Source of the DNA: Pseudomonas persica
Lineage (GTDB): Bacteria; Pseudomonadota; Gammaproteobacteria; Pseudomonadales; Pseudomonadaceae
DNA length: 64,000 nt
Direction: 5' to 3'
Assembly (NCBI RefSeq): GCF_900291015.1
Contig: NZ_OLKL01000045.1
Coordinates: 35,550-99,549 of the forward strand
Within the stretch, counting starts at the first letter, position 1. Every line of letters starts with the position of its first letter. Both the position numbers and the translations under genes were made by a program. The notes beneath the pieces are model-generated. The model was not told where the DNA came from. It saw nothing but the letters and a program-made list of their open reading frames with translations, and made no database searches. Positions 1 to 8,131 of the stretch are shown in pieces.

Positions 1-332
1 CGGCCCGCATCAGTGAAGAGGTGCTGCTGAATGTGGCCAACAACCCGCATGCCTGGGGCGAGTGGTTCTCGCACCATGGCCTGGCGCACCGGGCGATGCG
101 CCTGGGGCCGAGCTTCGAGCTGACCTCGCACCTGATCCAGGCGGTGCGGGCCGGGATTGGCATCGGCCTGGTGCCGCGCATACTGGTGGAAGAGGAACTG
201 GCCAAGGGCGAGCTGTACAGCCCCGGGGGGGCATTTGCCAGCCAGCGCAGTTATTACCTGATCTACCCGCAGCGCAATGAGGCATTGCCGTCGCTGCGGG
301 CGTTTCGCAGCTGGTTGCTGGAGCAGATCTGA
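1..332 (+). CDS. LysR-family regulator, C-terminal part (gene starts before the window)
   Basis: The reading frame is open from base 3 to the TGA at 330-332 and has no start inside the window. The roughly 109 visible residues are the end of a LysR effector-binding domain. They include the helix with SHLIQAVRAGIGIGLVPRIL, followed by a strand-helix ending in FRSWLLEQI, typical of GcvA-like members where the C-terminal helix follows an aromatic-rich strand. No DNA-binding domain or effector can be judged from this piece. The gene faces the leftward aroP, with a REP pair and the aroP terminator between them. Confidence 0.85.
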   Translation, partial: ARISEEVLLNVANNPHAWGEWFSHHGLAHRAMRLGPSFELTSHLIQAVRAGIGIGLVPRILVEEELAKGELYSPGGAFASQRSYYLIYPQRNEALPSLRAFRSWLLEQI

Positions 333-340
333 TTTTTGGC

Positions 341-446
341 TGTGCCGACCTCTTCGCGGGTAAACCCGCTCCCACAGGTGTAGCGCTGCTTTCAGGTCAG
401 GTGATGCCCCTGTGGGAGCAGGTTTACCCGCGAAGGGGCCGGTACA
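341..446. repeat. REP pair (BIME)
   Basis: Two copies of the P. putida-type REP face each other: cgcgggtaaacccgctccca near 356-375 and its inverse, with one change (gagcaggtttacccgcg), near 415-433. They lie in the convergent space between the LysR gene and aroP. Confidence 0.9.
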
Positions 447-452
447 GGCAAT

Positions 453-489
453 AAAAAACCCGAAGCCAGTTCCTGACTTCGGGTTTTTT
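453..489 (-). terminator. Intrinsic terminator of aroP, probably bidirectional
   Basis: The inverted repeat aacccgaag / cttcgggtt is flanked by a run of A on the left and T on the right, so either strand would give a stem followed by U residues. It lies 20 bases after the aroP stop codon. Confidence 0.88.
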
Positions 490-508
490 GTACGCTACCT
501 GCAGCGCC

Positions 509-1927
509 TTACTTGGCGACGCTACCAACAGCCTCGACTGCCTGCGCCTTGCGACGCGGCTTGATCATGTAGGCCACGAACATGGCGACCAGCCACACCG
601 GGATCGCATACACGGACACCTGGATACCCGGGATCATCAGCATGATACCCAGGATCAGCACCACGAACGCCAGGCAGATGTAGTTGCCATAGGGGTACCA
701 CAGCGCCTTGAACAGCGGCTTCTGACCGGTGCGGTCCAGATGCTGACGGAACTTCAGGTGCGAGTAGCTGATCATCGCCCAGTTGATCACCAGGGTGGCC
801 ACCACCAGCGACATCAGCAGCTCCAGCGCGTTCGACGGCATCAGGTAGTTGAGCAACACCGCGATCAGGGTCACGGCTGCCGACACCAGGATCGAGCGCA
901 CCGGTACACCGCGGCTGTCGACCTTGGCCAGCGCCGCCGGGGCGTCACCTTGCTCGGCCATGCCCAGCAGCATGCGGGCGTTGCAGTAGGTGCCGCTGTT
1001 GTACACCGACAGTGCCGCCGTCAGGACCACGAAGTTCAACAGGTGCGCGGCCACGTCACTGCCCAGCAGCGAGAACACCTGCACGAACGGGCTGCTGCCA
1101 TAGCTGCCACCGGATGCATCGATGCTGGCGACCAGGTTGTCCCATGGGGTCAGCGACAGCAGCACCACCAGGGCACCGACATAGAAGATCAGGATGCGGT
1201 AGATGACCTGGTTGATCGCCTTGGGGATCACGGTCTTCGGCTTGTCGGCCTCGGCTGCGGTGAAGCCGAGCATTTCCAGGCCACCGAAGGAGAACATGAT
1301 GAAGGCCAGGGCCATCACCAGCCCGCTGACACCATTCGGGAAGAAGCCGCCATGCGACCACAGGTTGGCCACGGTGGCTTCAGGGCCGCCGCTGCCGCTG
1401 GTCAGCAGGTAGGCACCCAGGCCGATCATGCTGACGATAGCCACCACCTTGATGATGGCAAACCAGAATTCGGCCTCACCGAAAAACTTCACGTTCATCA
1501 GGTTGATGGCGTTGATCAGCACGAAGAACGCTGCCGCCGTGACCCAGGTGGGGATCTCCGGCCACCAGTAGTGAACATACTTGCCGACTGCCGAAAGCTC
1601 CGACATGCCCACCAGGATGTACAGCACCCAGCAGTTCCAGCCCGACAGGAAGCCGGCGAAACCACCCCAGTAGGTGTGGGCGAAATGGCTGAACGAGCCG
1701 GCCACCGGCTCTTCGACGATCATTTCGCCGAGTTGGCGCATGATCATGAAGGCGATGAAGCCGCAGATGGCGTAGCCCAGGATCATCGACGGGCCAGCGG
1801 ATTTCATCACGCCTGCCGAGCCGAGGAACAGGCCGGTACCAATCGCACCGCCGAGGGCGATCAACTGGATATGGCGGTTCTTCAGGCCCCGCTTGAGCTC
1901 GCCTGAATGCATGTTTTGTCCACTCAT
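509..1927 (-). CDS. aroP: Aromatic amino acid permease (APC family, AroP/PheP type)
   Basis: This 472-residue, 12-helix inner-membrane protein should carry phenylalanine, tyrosine and tryptophan with protons. The N-terminus (LKRGLKNRHIQLIALGGAIG) and segments such as EEPVAGSFSHFA and FSFGGLE match E. coli AroP closely along the whole length, and the length fits. I chose the ATG at 1927 because an AGGTGA ribosome site lies 8 bases upstream; a longer frame reaches 1975 but adds no AroP-like sequence. It is a single gene ending in its own terminator. The 600-base upstream space holds a sigma70-like promoter and two TyrR/PhhR-like boxes, which fits control by aromatic amino acids. The exact substrate preference among aromatics is inferred. 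Confidence 0.93.
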   Translation of the reverse strand: MSGQNMHSGELKRGLKNRHIQLIALGGAIGTGLFLGSAGVMKSAGPSMILGYAICGFIAFMIMRQLGEMIVEEPVAGSFSHFAHTYWGGFAGFLSGWNCWVLYILVGMSELSAVGKYVHYWWPEIPTWVTAAAFFVLINAINLMNVKFFGEAEFWFAIIKVVAIVSMIGLGAYLLTSGSGGPEATVANLWSHGGFFPNGVSGLVMALAFIMFSFGGLEMLGFTAAEADKPKTVIPKAINQVIYRILIFYVGALVVLLSLTPWDNLVASIDASGGSYGSSPFVQVFSLLGSDVAAHLLNFVVLTAALSVYNSGTYCNARMLLGMAEQGDAPAALAKVDSRGVPVRSILVSAAVTLIAVLLNYLMPSNALELLMSLVVATLVINWAMISYSHLKFRQHLDRTGQKPLFKALWYPYGNYICLAFVVLILGIMLMIPGIQVSVYAIPVWLVAMFVAYMIKPRRKAQAVEAVGSVAK

Positions 1928-2110
1928 GAACGAAGTCACCTGCATTGTTTTTATCTGTGACGGAATCGGACCCACCGCGCTCGTGGCGCAGCGGAATGGG
2001 CAAGGTGGTTACCTTGGGTTTCTTGACCTCAGGTGCCGCCGGAGCGGGTCAACCAGGCGTAATCAAGAGTGCGCGGTACGCAAAGGAGTCACAGGTAAAA
2101 CGCGGCGCAC

Positions 2111-2140
2111 TGTATACCCCTGCAAACGCGCAGGCGTCAA
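2111..2140 (-). promoter_or_regulatory. Candidate sigma70 promoter of aroP
   Basis: Read leftward there is TTGACG (2140-2135), 18 bases, then TATACA (2116-2111). The start would fall near 2104 and give a 5' leader of about 177 bases. This is a consensus match only. Confidence 0.4.
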
Positions 2141-2357
2141 CGCGTTGCATCGTTTCCTTGGGAAAAAACGCAGCGATCCTGTGGTGTGGGCCTTGAAAGG
2201 CGGAGTGATCGGCGTACATGGCGCCTCCATTTGTTGTTTTGTCAGCCCGGCTCTGTGGACAGGCTTTTGCACACGGCAATGGCAGCTATAACACCGTGGG
2301 GCGGGGGTTTGGGCAAGGGTGGCCAGGGCCGGGGCGGGGCGTTTGGGGCTTTACGGA

Positions 2358-2375
2358 TGGCAAGGTTTGTTTACA
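2358..2375. promoter_or_regulatory. Weak TyrR/PhhR-like box
   Basis: TGGCAA-N6-TTTACA matches the TyrR/PhhR consensus TGTAAA-N6-TTTACA at 10 of 12 positions. It sits 61 bases from a stronger copy, and both share the right flank TTTACAGGGTGG. Confidence 0.4.
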
Positions 2376-2418
2376 GGGTGGGGTATGTTCTGAAATGCGG
2401 GCGGAAATCGGCCACCTT

Positions 2419-2436
2419 TGTATAGATTTATTTACA
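2419..2436. promoter_or_regulatory. Strong TyrR/PhhR-like box upstream of aroP
   Basis: TGTATA-N6-TTTACA differs from the palindromic TyrR/PhhR consensus at one of 12 fixed positions. The only leftward gene that starts downstream of it is aroP, an aromatic amino acid permease. The box is about 490 bases from the start codon, which is unusually far. The rest of 1928-2525 holds no gene I can support. Confidence 0.55.
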
Positions 2437-2525
2437 GGGTGGTTCGTGAACTTGCCAGTCGTCCGAAAAATTCTTTTGCTTCAATATCTTGGGGCCGCTT
2501 TGCAGCCCCAAATTCTCACAGCCAT

Positions 2526-2550
2526 AAAAAAACCAGCCCGAAGGCTGGTT
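2526..2550 (-). terminator. Intrinsic terminator of rluB
   Basis: An 8-bp perfect stem (aaccagcc / ggctggtt) with a 4-base loop is followed, read leftward, by seven T residues. It starts 21 bases after the rluB stop codon. Confidence 0.9.
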
Positions 2551-2571
2551 CTCTTTCAAAGCAAAAGCCAA

Positions 2572-3639
2572 TCAGCCGCGCGGCTTGCCGCGACCACGGC
2601 CCGCCGGCTTGTCACCTTCTGGCTTGCCCGGACGCTTGCGCATCTCGCTCGGGCGCTCGGCCACGGTGCTGCCACGGCCGGTCTTGCGCGGGGCCTCTTC
2701 ACGCGGCTGGCGCGCCGGGCGTTGCTCGCCAGCAGCACCTTCGTGCGCCGGGCGCAGGTTGCGCACGCGCTCGCCACGCCCCAGCGGGCGGGACGATTTG
2801 CGCTGCATGCGCTCCATCTTGTCCTTGGCCTTGAGGTTCAAGGTTGGCAGCGCCACCGGCTGCAAGCCCACTTCAGCGGCCAAGATGTCAATTTCGCCCT
2901 GGGACATTTCCCGCCAGCGGCCCATCGGCAGGTCGGAATTGAGGAACACCGGGCCGAAACGCACGCGCTTCAGGCGGCTGACCACCATGCCCTGGGACTC
3001 CCACAGGCGACGCACTTCACGGTTACGGCCTTCCATCACCACGCAGTGGTACCAGTGGTTGAAGCCTTCGCCACCGGGTGCCTTCTGGATGTCGGTAAAC
3101 TTGGCCGGGCCGTCTTCCAGCATCACGCCGGCCTTCAGGCGCTCGATCATTTCGTCGTCGACCTCACCACGCACACGTACCGCGTACTCACGGTCCATCT
3201 CGTAGGACGGGTGCATCAGACGGTTGGCCAGTTCACCGTCGGTGGTGAACAGCAGCAGGCCGGTGGTGTTGATGTCGAGGCGGCCGATATTGATCCAGCG
3301 GCCTTCTTTTGGCCGTGGCAGGCGGTCGAACACGGTCGGGCGGCCTTCCGGGTCGTCACGGGTGCAGATTTCGCCATCGGGCTTGTTGTACATGATCACC
3401 CGGCGGGTGGCCTCGGCGGCCTCTTCGCGCTTGATCAGCTTGCCATCCACGGCAATGGCGTCGTGCAGGTCGACGCGCTGGCCGAGGGTAGCCTCGACGC
3501 CATTGACCTTGATGCGGCCCTGGCTGATCCAGGCTTCGACGTCACGGCGCGAGCCAACGCCGATGCGCGCCAGCACTTTCTGCAGCTTTTCGCCGGATGG
3601 AGGGGTGATTTCGCTATCTTGCAGGTCTTGCTCACTCAT
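2572..3639 (-). CDS. rluB: 23S rRNA pseudouridine(2605) synthase RluB
   Basis: The 355-residue protein converts U2605 of 23S rRNA to pseudouridine. An S4 RNA-binding domain spans about residues 18-65 and the RsuA/RluB catalytic domain about 80-250. The catalytic motif GRLD is at 119-122, with Asp122 as nucleophile, in the usual setting INIGRLDINTTGLLL. From about residue 265 the tail is long and basic, rich in Arg, Lys, Gly and Pro; such tails are common in pseudomonad RluB and probably bind RNA. The ATG at 3639 follows a GGGAGGTG ribosome site. The gene is probably monocistronic and ends in a strong terminator. In many gamma-proteobacteria rluB follows scpB, as it does here after a REP pair. 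Confidence 0.95.
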   Translation of the reverse strand: MSEQDLQDSEITPPSGEKLQKVLARIGVGSRRDVEAWISQGRIKVNGVEATLGQRVDLHDAIAVDGKLIKREEAAEATRRVIMYNKPDGEICTRDDPEGRPTVFDRLPRPKEGRWINIGRLDINTTGLLLFTTDGELANRLMHPSYEMDREYAVRVRGEVDDEMIERLKAGVMLEDGPAKFTDIQKAPGGEGFNHWYHCVVMEGRNREVRRLWESQGMVVSRLKRVRFGPVFLNSDLPMGRWREMSQGEIDILAAEVGLQPVALPTLNLKAKDKMERMQRKSSRPLGRGERVRNLRPAHEGAAGEQRPARQPREEAPRKTGRGSTVAERPSEMRKRPGKPEGDKPAGRGRGKPRG

Positions 3640-3797
3640 CTGGGCACCTCCCGGTGTAGGAATGAAATAAGGGTTTTGGCGACGAATGTGCCAAAAGGCC
3701 GCGCATCATACGCGGTTCGGCGGGGGAACGCACTGGAGGGTAGAGGGTTTTGTGGGCTTTGCGAGGGGTTTCTGCCTAATGGTGATGTATTGGCAGT

Positions 3798-3896
3798 GCC
3801 GGCCCTCGCGCGGGTAAACCCGCTCCCACAGGTACAGCACCACTCTCAGAACCTGTGATATCCCTGTGGGAGCGGGTTTACCCGCGAAGAGGCCAG
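3798..3896. repeat. REP pair (BIME)
   Basis: Facing REP copies lie at about 3805-3832 and 3863-3893, between scpB and rluB, which run in the same direction. Together with the rluB leader they fill the 274-base gap. Confidence 0.9.
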
Positions 3897-3913
3897 AACA
3901 GTCAGCAGGAAAA

Positions 3914-4684
3914 TCAGGGCTGCAACTTGTCCTCTTCGGCCGCAGAGACTTCAGGCTCTTCTTCGCGCAAGTCATCGAAATCGGTCTTCAGCCCCTCTTC
4001 CATGGCATCCAGCTCCACCAGCAGGCTACGGAAGCTGGTCTCCTCCTTCGGCTCGGCCACCTCTTCCTCCTCCCCAAGGCTGGCATCGGCCAAAGCCTGC
4101 AAGTGGGCAGGCACCGGCGCATCATCCGGGTCGAGCAGCGGCTCCGGCTCCATCTCCCGCAGTTCGGCCAAGGCCGGCAGCTCGTCCAGGCTCTTGAGGT
4201 TGAAATGGTCGAGAAACGCCTTGGTGGTGGCGAACATCGCCGGTCGCCCGGGCACTTCGCGATAGCCGACCACGCGGATCCACTCACGCTCCATCAGGGT
4301 CTTGATGATATTGCTGTTCACCGCCACACCGCGCACATCCTCGATTTCGCCGCGGGTGATGGGCTGGCGGTAGGCGATCAGGGCCAGGGTTTCCAGCAGC
4401 GCACGCGAGTAGCGCTGCGGGCGCTCTTCCCACAGGCGCCCGACCCACGGCGCAAATTCCTGGCGAATCTGCAGGCGGTAACCGCTGGCCACCTCCTTGA
4501 GCTCGAATGCGCGGCCATTGCACGACTTGCCCAGCAGCTCCAGAGCCTGCTTGAAGACCTTGGGCTCCGGTCGCTCGGCGTCCTCGAACAGCTCATACAG
4601 GCGCTCCAGGGATTGCGGCTTGCCCGAGGCCAGCAGAAAGGCTTCGATCAGCGACGCCAGGTCGCGGGGTTCATTCAGGTTCAT
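3914..4684 (-). CDS. scpB: Segregation and condensation protein B
   Basis: ScpB is the winged-helix (kite) partner of ScpA in the SMC condensin complex and acts on the nucleoid. The 256-residue product shows the paired winged-helix core, with motifs LLETLALIAYRQPITRGEIEDVRG and VPGRPAMFATTKAFLDHF in family positions. The Glu/Asp-rich tail (after about residue 170) is longer than in Gram-positive ScpB, as usual in Pseudomonas. The ATG at 4684 is used because it yields MNLNEPRDLASLIEAFL and overlaps the end of scpA by 14 bases, which suggests translational coupling. It is the last gene of the leftward rnm-yciO-scpA-scpB operon. Confidence 0.93.
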   Translation of the reverse strand: MNLNEPRDLASLIEAFLLASGKPQSLERLYELFEDAERPEPKVFKQALELLGKSCNGRAFELKEVASGYRLQIRQEFAPWVGRLWEERPQRYSRALLETLALIAYRQPITRGEIEDVRGVAVNSNIIKTLMEREWIRVVGYREVPGRPAMFATTKAFLDHFNLKSLDELPALAELREMEPEPLLDPDDAPVPAHLQALADASLGEEEEVAEPKEETSFRSLLVELDAMEEGLKTDFDDLREEEPEVSAAEEDKLQP

Positions 4685-5525
4685 CAGGTTCTTCAACAAG
4701 CGCCGGGCGAAGCCGCACATGGATGGCGGCAAAGGGTTCATTCTGCACCAGTTCGACCAGCGATTCCTTCACCAGCTCGAGAATCGCCATGAAGGTCACC
4801 ACCACGCCCAGCTTGCCCTCCTCGGCGGCAAACAGCTCGACGAAGGGCACGAACGCCCCGCCCTTGAGGCGTTCCAGCACCTGGCTCATGCGCTCGCGGG
4901 TGGACAGGGTCTCGCGGGTGATCTGGTGGCTTTCGAACAGGTCGTTGCGGCGCATTACCTCGGCCATCGACACCAGCAGCTCCTCCAGGCTGACCTGCGG
5001 CAACAGCTTGCGCACCTTGGCCTGTGGCGCCTCCAGACGCGGCACCAGCACCTCGCGGCCGACCCGTGGCAGTTCGTCGATGCCCTCGGCAGCAGCCTTG
5101 AAGCGTTCGTACTCCTGCAGGCGGCGGATCAGCTCGGCGCGCGGGTCGCCCTCCTCTTCCTCGACGTCAGTCGAGCGCGGCAGCAGCATGCGCGACTTGA
5201 TCTCGGCGAGCATGGCGGCCATCACCAGATATTCGGCAGCCAGCTCCAGGCGCACGCTCTTCATCAGCTCCACATAGCCCATGTACTGCCGGGTAATTTC
5301 GGCTACGGGGATGTCGAGAATGTCGATGTTCTGCTTGCGGATCAGGTATAGCAACAGGTCCAGCGGGCCCTCGAACGCTTCGAGGATGACCTCCAGGGCG
5401 TCCGGCGGGATGTAGAGGTCCAGCGGCAGTTCGGTCAGGGCTTCGCCGTAGACCAGCGCCAGCTGCAACTGCCGAGGCACCTCGGCCTGTTCGGCCGGCG
5501 CCTCGGGCGCTTCCACCTGGCTCAC
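4671..5525 (-). CDS. scpA: Segregation and condensation protein A
   Basis: ScpA is the kleisin that bridges the SMC heads in bacterial condensin. The 284-residue product has the family signature FEGPLDLLLYLIRKQNIDILDIP near residues 51-73, the N-terminal SMC-neck helices up to about 115, an acidic linker (DVEEEEGDPR) and the C-terminal winged helix. The start is GTG at 5525 and overlaps the yciO stop in the sequence GTGA, a classic coupling arrangement. About 30 extra N-terminal residues precede the kleisin core, as in other pseudomonads. Confidence 0.93.
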   Translation of the reverse strand: MSQVEAPEAPAEQAEVPRQLQLALVYGEALTELPLDLYIPPDALEVILEAFEGPLDLLLYLIRKQNIDILDIPVAEITRQYMGYVELMKSVRLELAAEYLVMAAMLAEIKSRMLLPRSTDVEEEEGDPRAELIRRLQEYERFKAAAEGIDELPRVGREVLVPRLEAPQAKVRKLLPQVSLEELLVSMAEVMRRNDLFESHQITRETLSTRERMSQVLERLKGGAFVPFVELFAAEEGKLGVVVTFMAILELVKESLVELVQNEPFAAIHVRLRPALVEEPDEPE

Positions 5526-6151
5526 GCGCTGACCAGGAACGGCGTGGGGTCGCCGCAGCCTTCACGGACCAGCTCCGGCTCGTCGCCGGACAGGTCGATG
5601 ATGGTCGATGCCTTGAGGTCGCCGAAACCGCCGTCGATCACCAGGTCGACATGGTGCTCCAGGCGCTCGCGGATCTCGTAAGGGTCGGTCATCGGTTCGT
5701 CGTCACCTGGCAAGATCAGGCTCACGCTCATCAGCGGTTCGCCCAGTTCAGCCAGCAGGGCCAGGGTGATGGCATGGTCCGGCACACGCAGGCCGATGGT
5801 GCGGCGCTTTTCGTGCAGCAGCAGACGCGGCACTTCGCGGGTGCCGTTGAGAATGAAGGTGTAAGGCCCGGGCACATGGGCCTTGAGCAGGCGGAAGGTG
5901 CCAGTGTCGACCTTGGCGTACAACCCCAGCTGCGACATGTCACAGCACATCAGGGTGAAGTTGTGGGTCTTGTCCAGGCCGCGCAGGCGCCGTACTCGCT
6001 CGATCGCCGCCTTGTTACCGATCTGGCACCCCAGGGCATAGGCCGAGTCGGTCGGATACACCACCACGCCACCCTTACGGATGATCTCGACGGCCTGTTT
6101 GATCAGGCGCGCCTGCGGGTTCTCCGCATGAATCTGGAAAAATTGGCTCAC
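5522..6151 (-). CDS. yciO: YrdC/Sua5-like protein YciO
   Basis: The 209-residue protein belongs to the YrdC/Sua5 superfamily, whose best-known members make threonylcarbamoyl-AMP for tRNA t6A. It aligns with E. coli YciO end to end (FFQIHAENPQARLI, VVVYPTDSAYALGC, HNFTLMC, STIIDLS), and YciO is regarded as a side branch with unclear activity. I chose the GTG at 6151, which follows an AGGA site by 7 bases; the frame is open further upstream but lacks family sequence. It sits 13 bases after rnm and overlaps scpA by 4 bases, so all are one operon. Confidence 0.92.
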   Translation of the reverse strand: MSQFFQIHAENPQARLIKQAVEIIRKGGVVVYPTDSAYALGCQIGNKAAIERVRRLRGLDKTHNFTLMCCDMSQLGLYAKVDTGTFRLLKAHVPGPYTFILNGTREVPRLLLHEKRRTIGLRVPDHAITLALLAELGEPLMSVSLILPGDDEPMTDPYEIRERLEHHVDLVIDGGFGDLKASTIIDLSGDEPELVREGCGDPTPFLVSA

Positions 6152-6164
6152 GTAGTCGTCCTGT

Positions 6165-7025
6165 TCATACCGCCAAAGGCTGTTCATGGCTGAATCGGCG
6201 CCACAGAGGTGGCAGGTCCTCGGGCAAAGGCCGGTAGGCACCGATCTCGCCCCAGGTGCCGGGGCCGTGGAAGTCACTGCCGGCGCTTGCCAGCAGGCCG
6301 AACTCACGGGTGAGGATGGACATCGTGCCCACCTGCTCGGCCGGCATCATCCCGTTGACCACTTCAAGTGCCTGCCCGCCTGCCTGAATATAGTCGGCAA
6401 TCAGCCTTCTGCGCTTGCTGCGGGTCAGATCGTAGTGCATGGGATGCGCCAGGCTCACCCACGCATTGGACTGGCGCAGGGTGGCGACGGTTTCATCGAG
6501 GGTCGGCCAGTGCTGCTTGACGTCCCCCAACTTGCCGGCGCCCAGCCATTTGCGAAACGCCTCGCCGCGGTCCTTGACGTGCCCGGCACGCACCAGATAC
6601 TCGGCAAAATGCGGGCGTGCCGGGGCGTTGCCGCTATCGCCCAGCTCGTGCTGCACGGCGCGGGCGCCGTCGAGGGTACCTGGCATGCCCTTGGCCGCCA
6701 GCCGCTTGTCGATTTCTTCGGCGCGCAGCCAGCGGCCACGGTGCAGCGCTTCGATCGCCGCCAGCAGGGGCGGTGCATCGAGCGGGAAGTCATAGCCCAG
6801 CACATGGATGGTCGCGCCACCCCAGGTGCACGACAGCTCCACCCCGCTGACCCAGTGCATGCCCTTGTCGCGGCACGCCTGGCGCGCCTCGGGCAGGCCT
6901 TCGACGGTGTCATGGTCGGTCAGTGCCAGCGTTTGCACCCCATGCTCATGGGCCCGGGCGACCAGTATCGAGGGCGACAGGGCGCCGTCGGAGGCCGTGC
7001 TGTGACAGTGCAGATCAACATTCAT
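6165..7025 (-). CDS. rnm: PHP-domain 5'-3' exoribonuclease (RNase AM / YciV)
   Basis: The 286-residue protein is a PHP metallo-phosphoesterase of the TrpH/YciV group; in E. coli it trims 5' ends of ribosomal RNAs and degrades short RNAs. Metal ligands are visible as D-L-H-C-H (residues 4-8), DHD (37-39), the His of SLAHP near 194 and GSDFH (249-253), the standard PHP set. Starting at ATG 7025 gives the normal N-terminus MNVDLHCHST. It is the first gene of the leftward rnm-yciO-scpAB operon and is divergent from yciB with 67 bases between them, where both promoters must lie. Confidence 0.92.
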   Translation of the reverse strand: MNVDLHCHSTASDGALSPSILVARAHEHGVQTLALTDHDTVEGLPEARQACRDKGMHWVSGVELSCTWGGATIHVLGYDFPLDAPPLLAAIEALHRGRWLRAEEIDKRLAAKGMPGTLDGARAVQHELGDSGNAPARPHFAEYLVRAGHVKDRGEAFRKWLGAGKLGDVKQHWPTLDETVATLRQSNAWVSLAHPMHYDLTRSKRRRLIADYIQAGGQALEVVNGMMPAEQVGTMSILTREFGLLASAGSDFHGPGTWGEIGAYRPLPEDLPPLWRRFSHEQPLAV

Positions 7026-7092
7026 GGAGGAGCGCTTTCGCTGGAATCGATGTTTGTTATTATGCCGTCACATCCCGATTCTGGCTCCCATT

Positions 7093-7686
7093 GTGAAACA
7101 ATTCATCGATTTCATCCCGCTGCTGCTGTTCTTCATCGTCTACAAGCTCGACCCGCGCCCCATGGAAGTCGCCGGCCACAGCTTCGAATTCGGCGGTATC
7201 TACAGCGCCACGGCCATGCTGATCATCAGCTCGCTGGTGGTCTATGGTGTGCTGTTCCTGCGCCAGCGCAAGCTGGAAAAGGGCCAGTGGCTGACCCTGG
7301 TGGCTTGCCTGGTGTTCGGCGGCCTGACCCTGACCTTCCACAGCGAAACCTTCCTCAAGTGGAAGGCGCCGGTGGTGAACTGGCTGTTCGCCCTGGGCTT
7401 CGCCGGCAGCCACTTCGTCGGTGACCGGGTGCTGATCAAGCGCATCATGGGCCACGCCCTGAGCCTGCCCGATGCCATCTGGACCCGCCTGAACCTGGCC
7501 TGGATCGGTTTCTTCCTGTTCTGCGGTGCGGCCAACCTGTTCGTCGCCTTCACCTTCCAGGACTTCTGGGTCGACTTCAAGGTGTTCGGCAGCCTGGGCA
7601 TGACCGTGATATTCCTGGTGGCGCAGGGCGTGTACCTGTCACGCCACCTGCACGACGACCCTTCTACCTCCAAACCCAAGGATTGA
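7093..7686 (+). CDS. yciB: Inner membrane protein YciB (septation protein A family)
   Basis: The 197-residue protein has five or six membrane helices. Family landmarks are KQFIDFIPLLLFFIVYK at the N-terminus, FGGLTLTFHSETFLKWK in the middle and NLAWIGFFLFCGAANL plus VNFK/VDFKVFG near the end. It affects cell envelope synthesis and division in E. coli, with the exact role unsettled. The start is GTG at 7093, matching the E. coli start MKQFLDF; no strong ribosome site is visible and a longer in-frame ATG at 7024 would add residues not seen in the family. It is followed after one base by yciI. Confidence 0.9.
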   Translation: MKQFIDFIPLLLFFIVYKLDPRPMEVAGHSFEFGGIYSATAMLIISSLVVYGVLFLRQRKLEKGQWLTLVACLVFGGLTLTFHSETFLKWKAPVVNWLFALGFAGSHFVGDRVLIKRIMGHALSLPDAIWTRLNLAWIGFFLFCGAANLFVAFTFQDFWVDFKVFGSLGMTVIFLVAQGVYLSRHLHDDPSTSKPKD

Positions 7687-7687
7687 C

Positions 7688-7987
7688 ATGCTCTACGCCA
7701 TCATCGCCAGCGACGTCGCAAACTCCCTGGAAAAGCGCCTGGCCGCCCGCCCGGCGCACATCGAACGCCTGCAGCAGCTGAAGGCCGAGGGCCGCGTGGT
7801 ACTGGCCGGCCCGCACCCGGCCATCGACAGCAACGACCCGGGTGAAGCGGGTTTCAGCGGTAGCCTGATCGTTGCCGAGTTCGACTCCCTCGCCGCGGCG
7901 CAGGCCTGGGCCGATGCCGACCCTTACATTGCCGCGGGCGTGTACGACAAGGTAGTGGTCAAGCCGTTCAAGCAAGTACTGCCTTGA
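7688..7987 (+). CDS. yciI: YciI family protein
   Basis: The 99-residue protein has the small alpha-beta YCII fold. The conserved His at residue 24 (ARPAHIERL) and the Asp near 77 (WADADPYI) form the presumed active pair. In E. coli the gene is next to yciB, as here, and the one-base gap shows they are co-transcribed. The biochemical role is not established; some relatives are dehalogenase-like or muconolactone isomerase-like. A perfect REP hairpin follows. Confidence 0.9.
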   Translation: MLYAIIASDVANSLEKRLAARPAHIERLQQLKAEGRVVLAGPHPAIDSNDPGEAGFSGSLIVAEFDSLAAAQAWADADPYIAAGVYDKVVVKPFKQVLP

Positions 7988-7998
7988 TCTGAGACCGG

Positions 7999-8036
7999 GT
8001 GGCCATCTTCGCGGGCAAGCCCGCGAAGATGGCCAC
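7999..8036. repeat. Single hairpin REP after yciI
   Basis: A perfect 17-bp inverted repeat (gtggccatcttcgcggg and its complement) with a 4-base loop caag. It contains the REP core cgcggg..cccgcg but lacks the ctcccacagg arm. It may also end the yciBI transcript, although no T-run follows. Confidence 0.85.
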
Positions 8037-8131
8037 GTGGTACCAGCAGTTATACTCTGGCCATCAGTCTGCGGTATCTTTGCCACTGGCGGGCCGATAT
8101 AACCGCCGTCAATGGTTGAATTGAGTGAGTC

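Noticed and set aside
488..1906. Long rightward frame of 472 codons opposite aroP
   Set aside because: It is the mirror frame of a real gene; it is rich in His, Gln, Arg and Ala, has no ribosome site and no family pattern. The same applies to 2218-3858, 45177-46985, 51188-52885, 52910-55126, 58608-60227 and 60597-62243.
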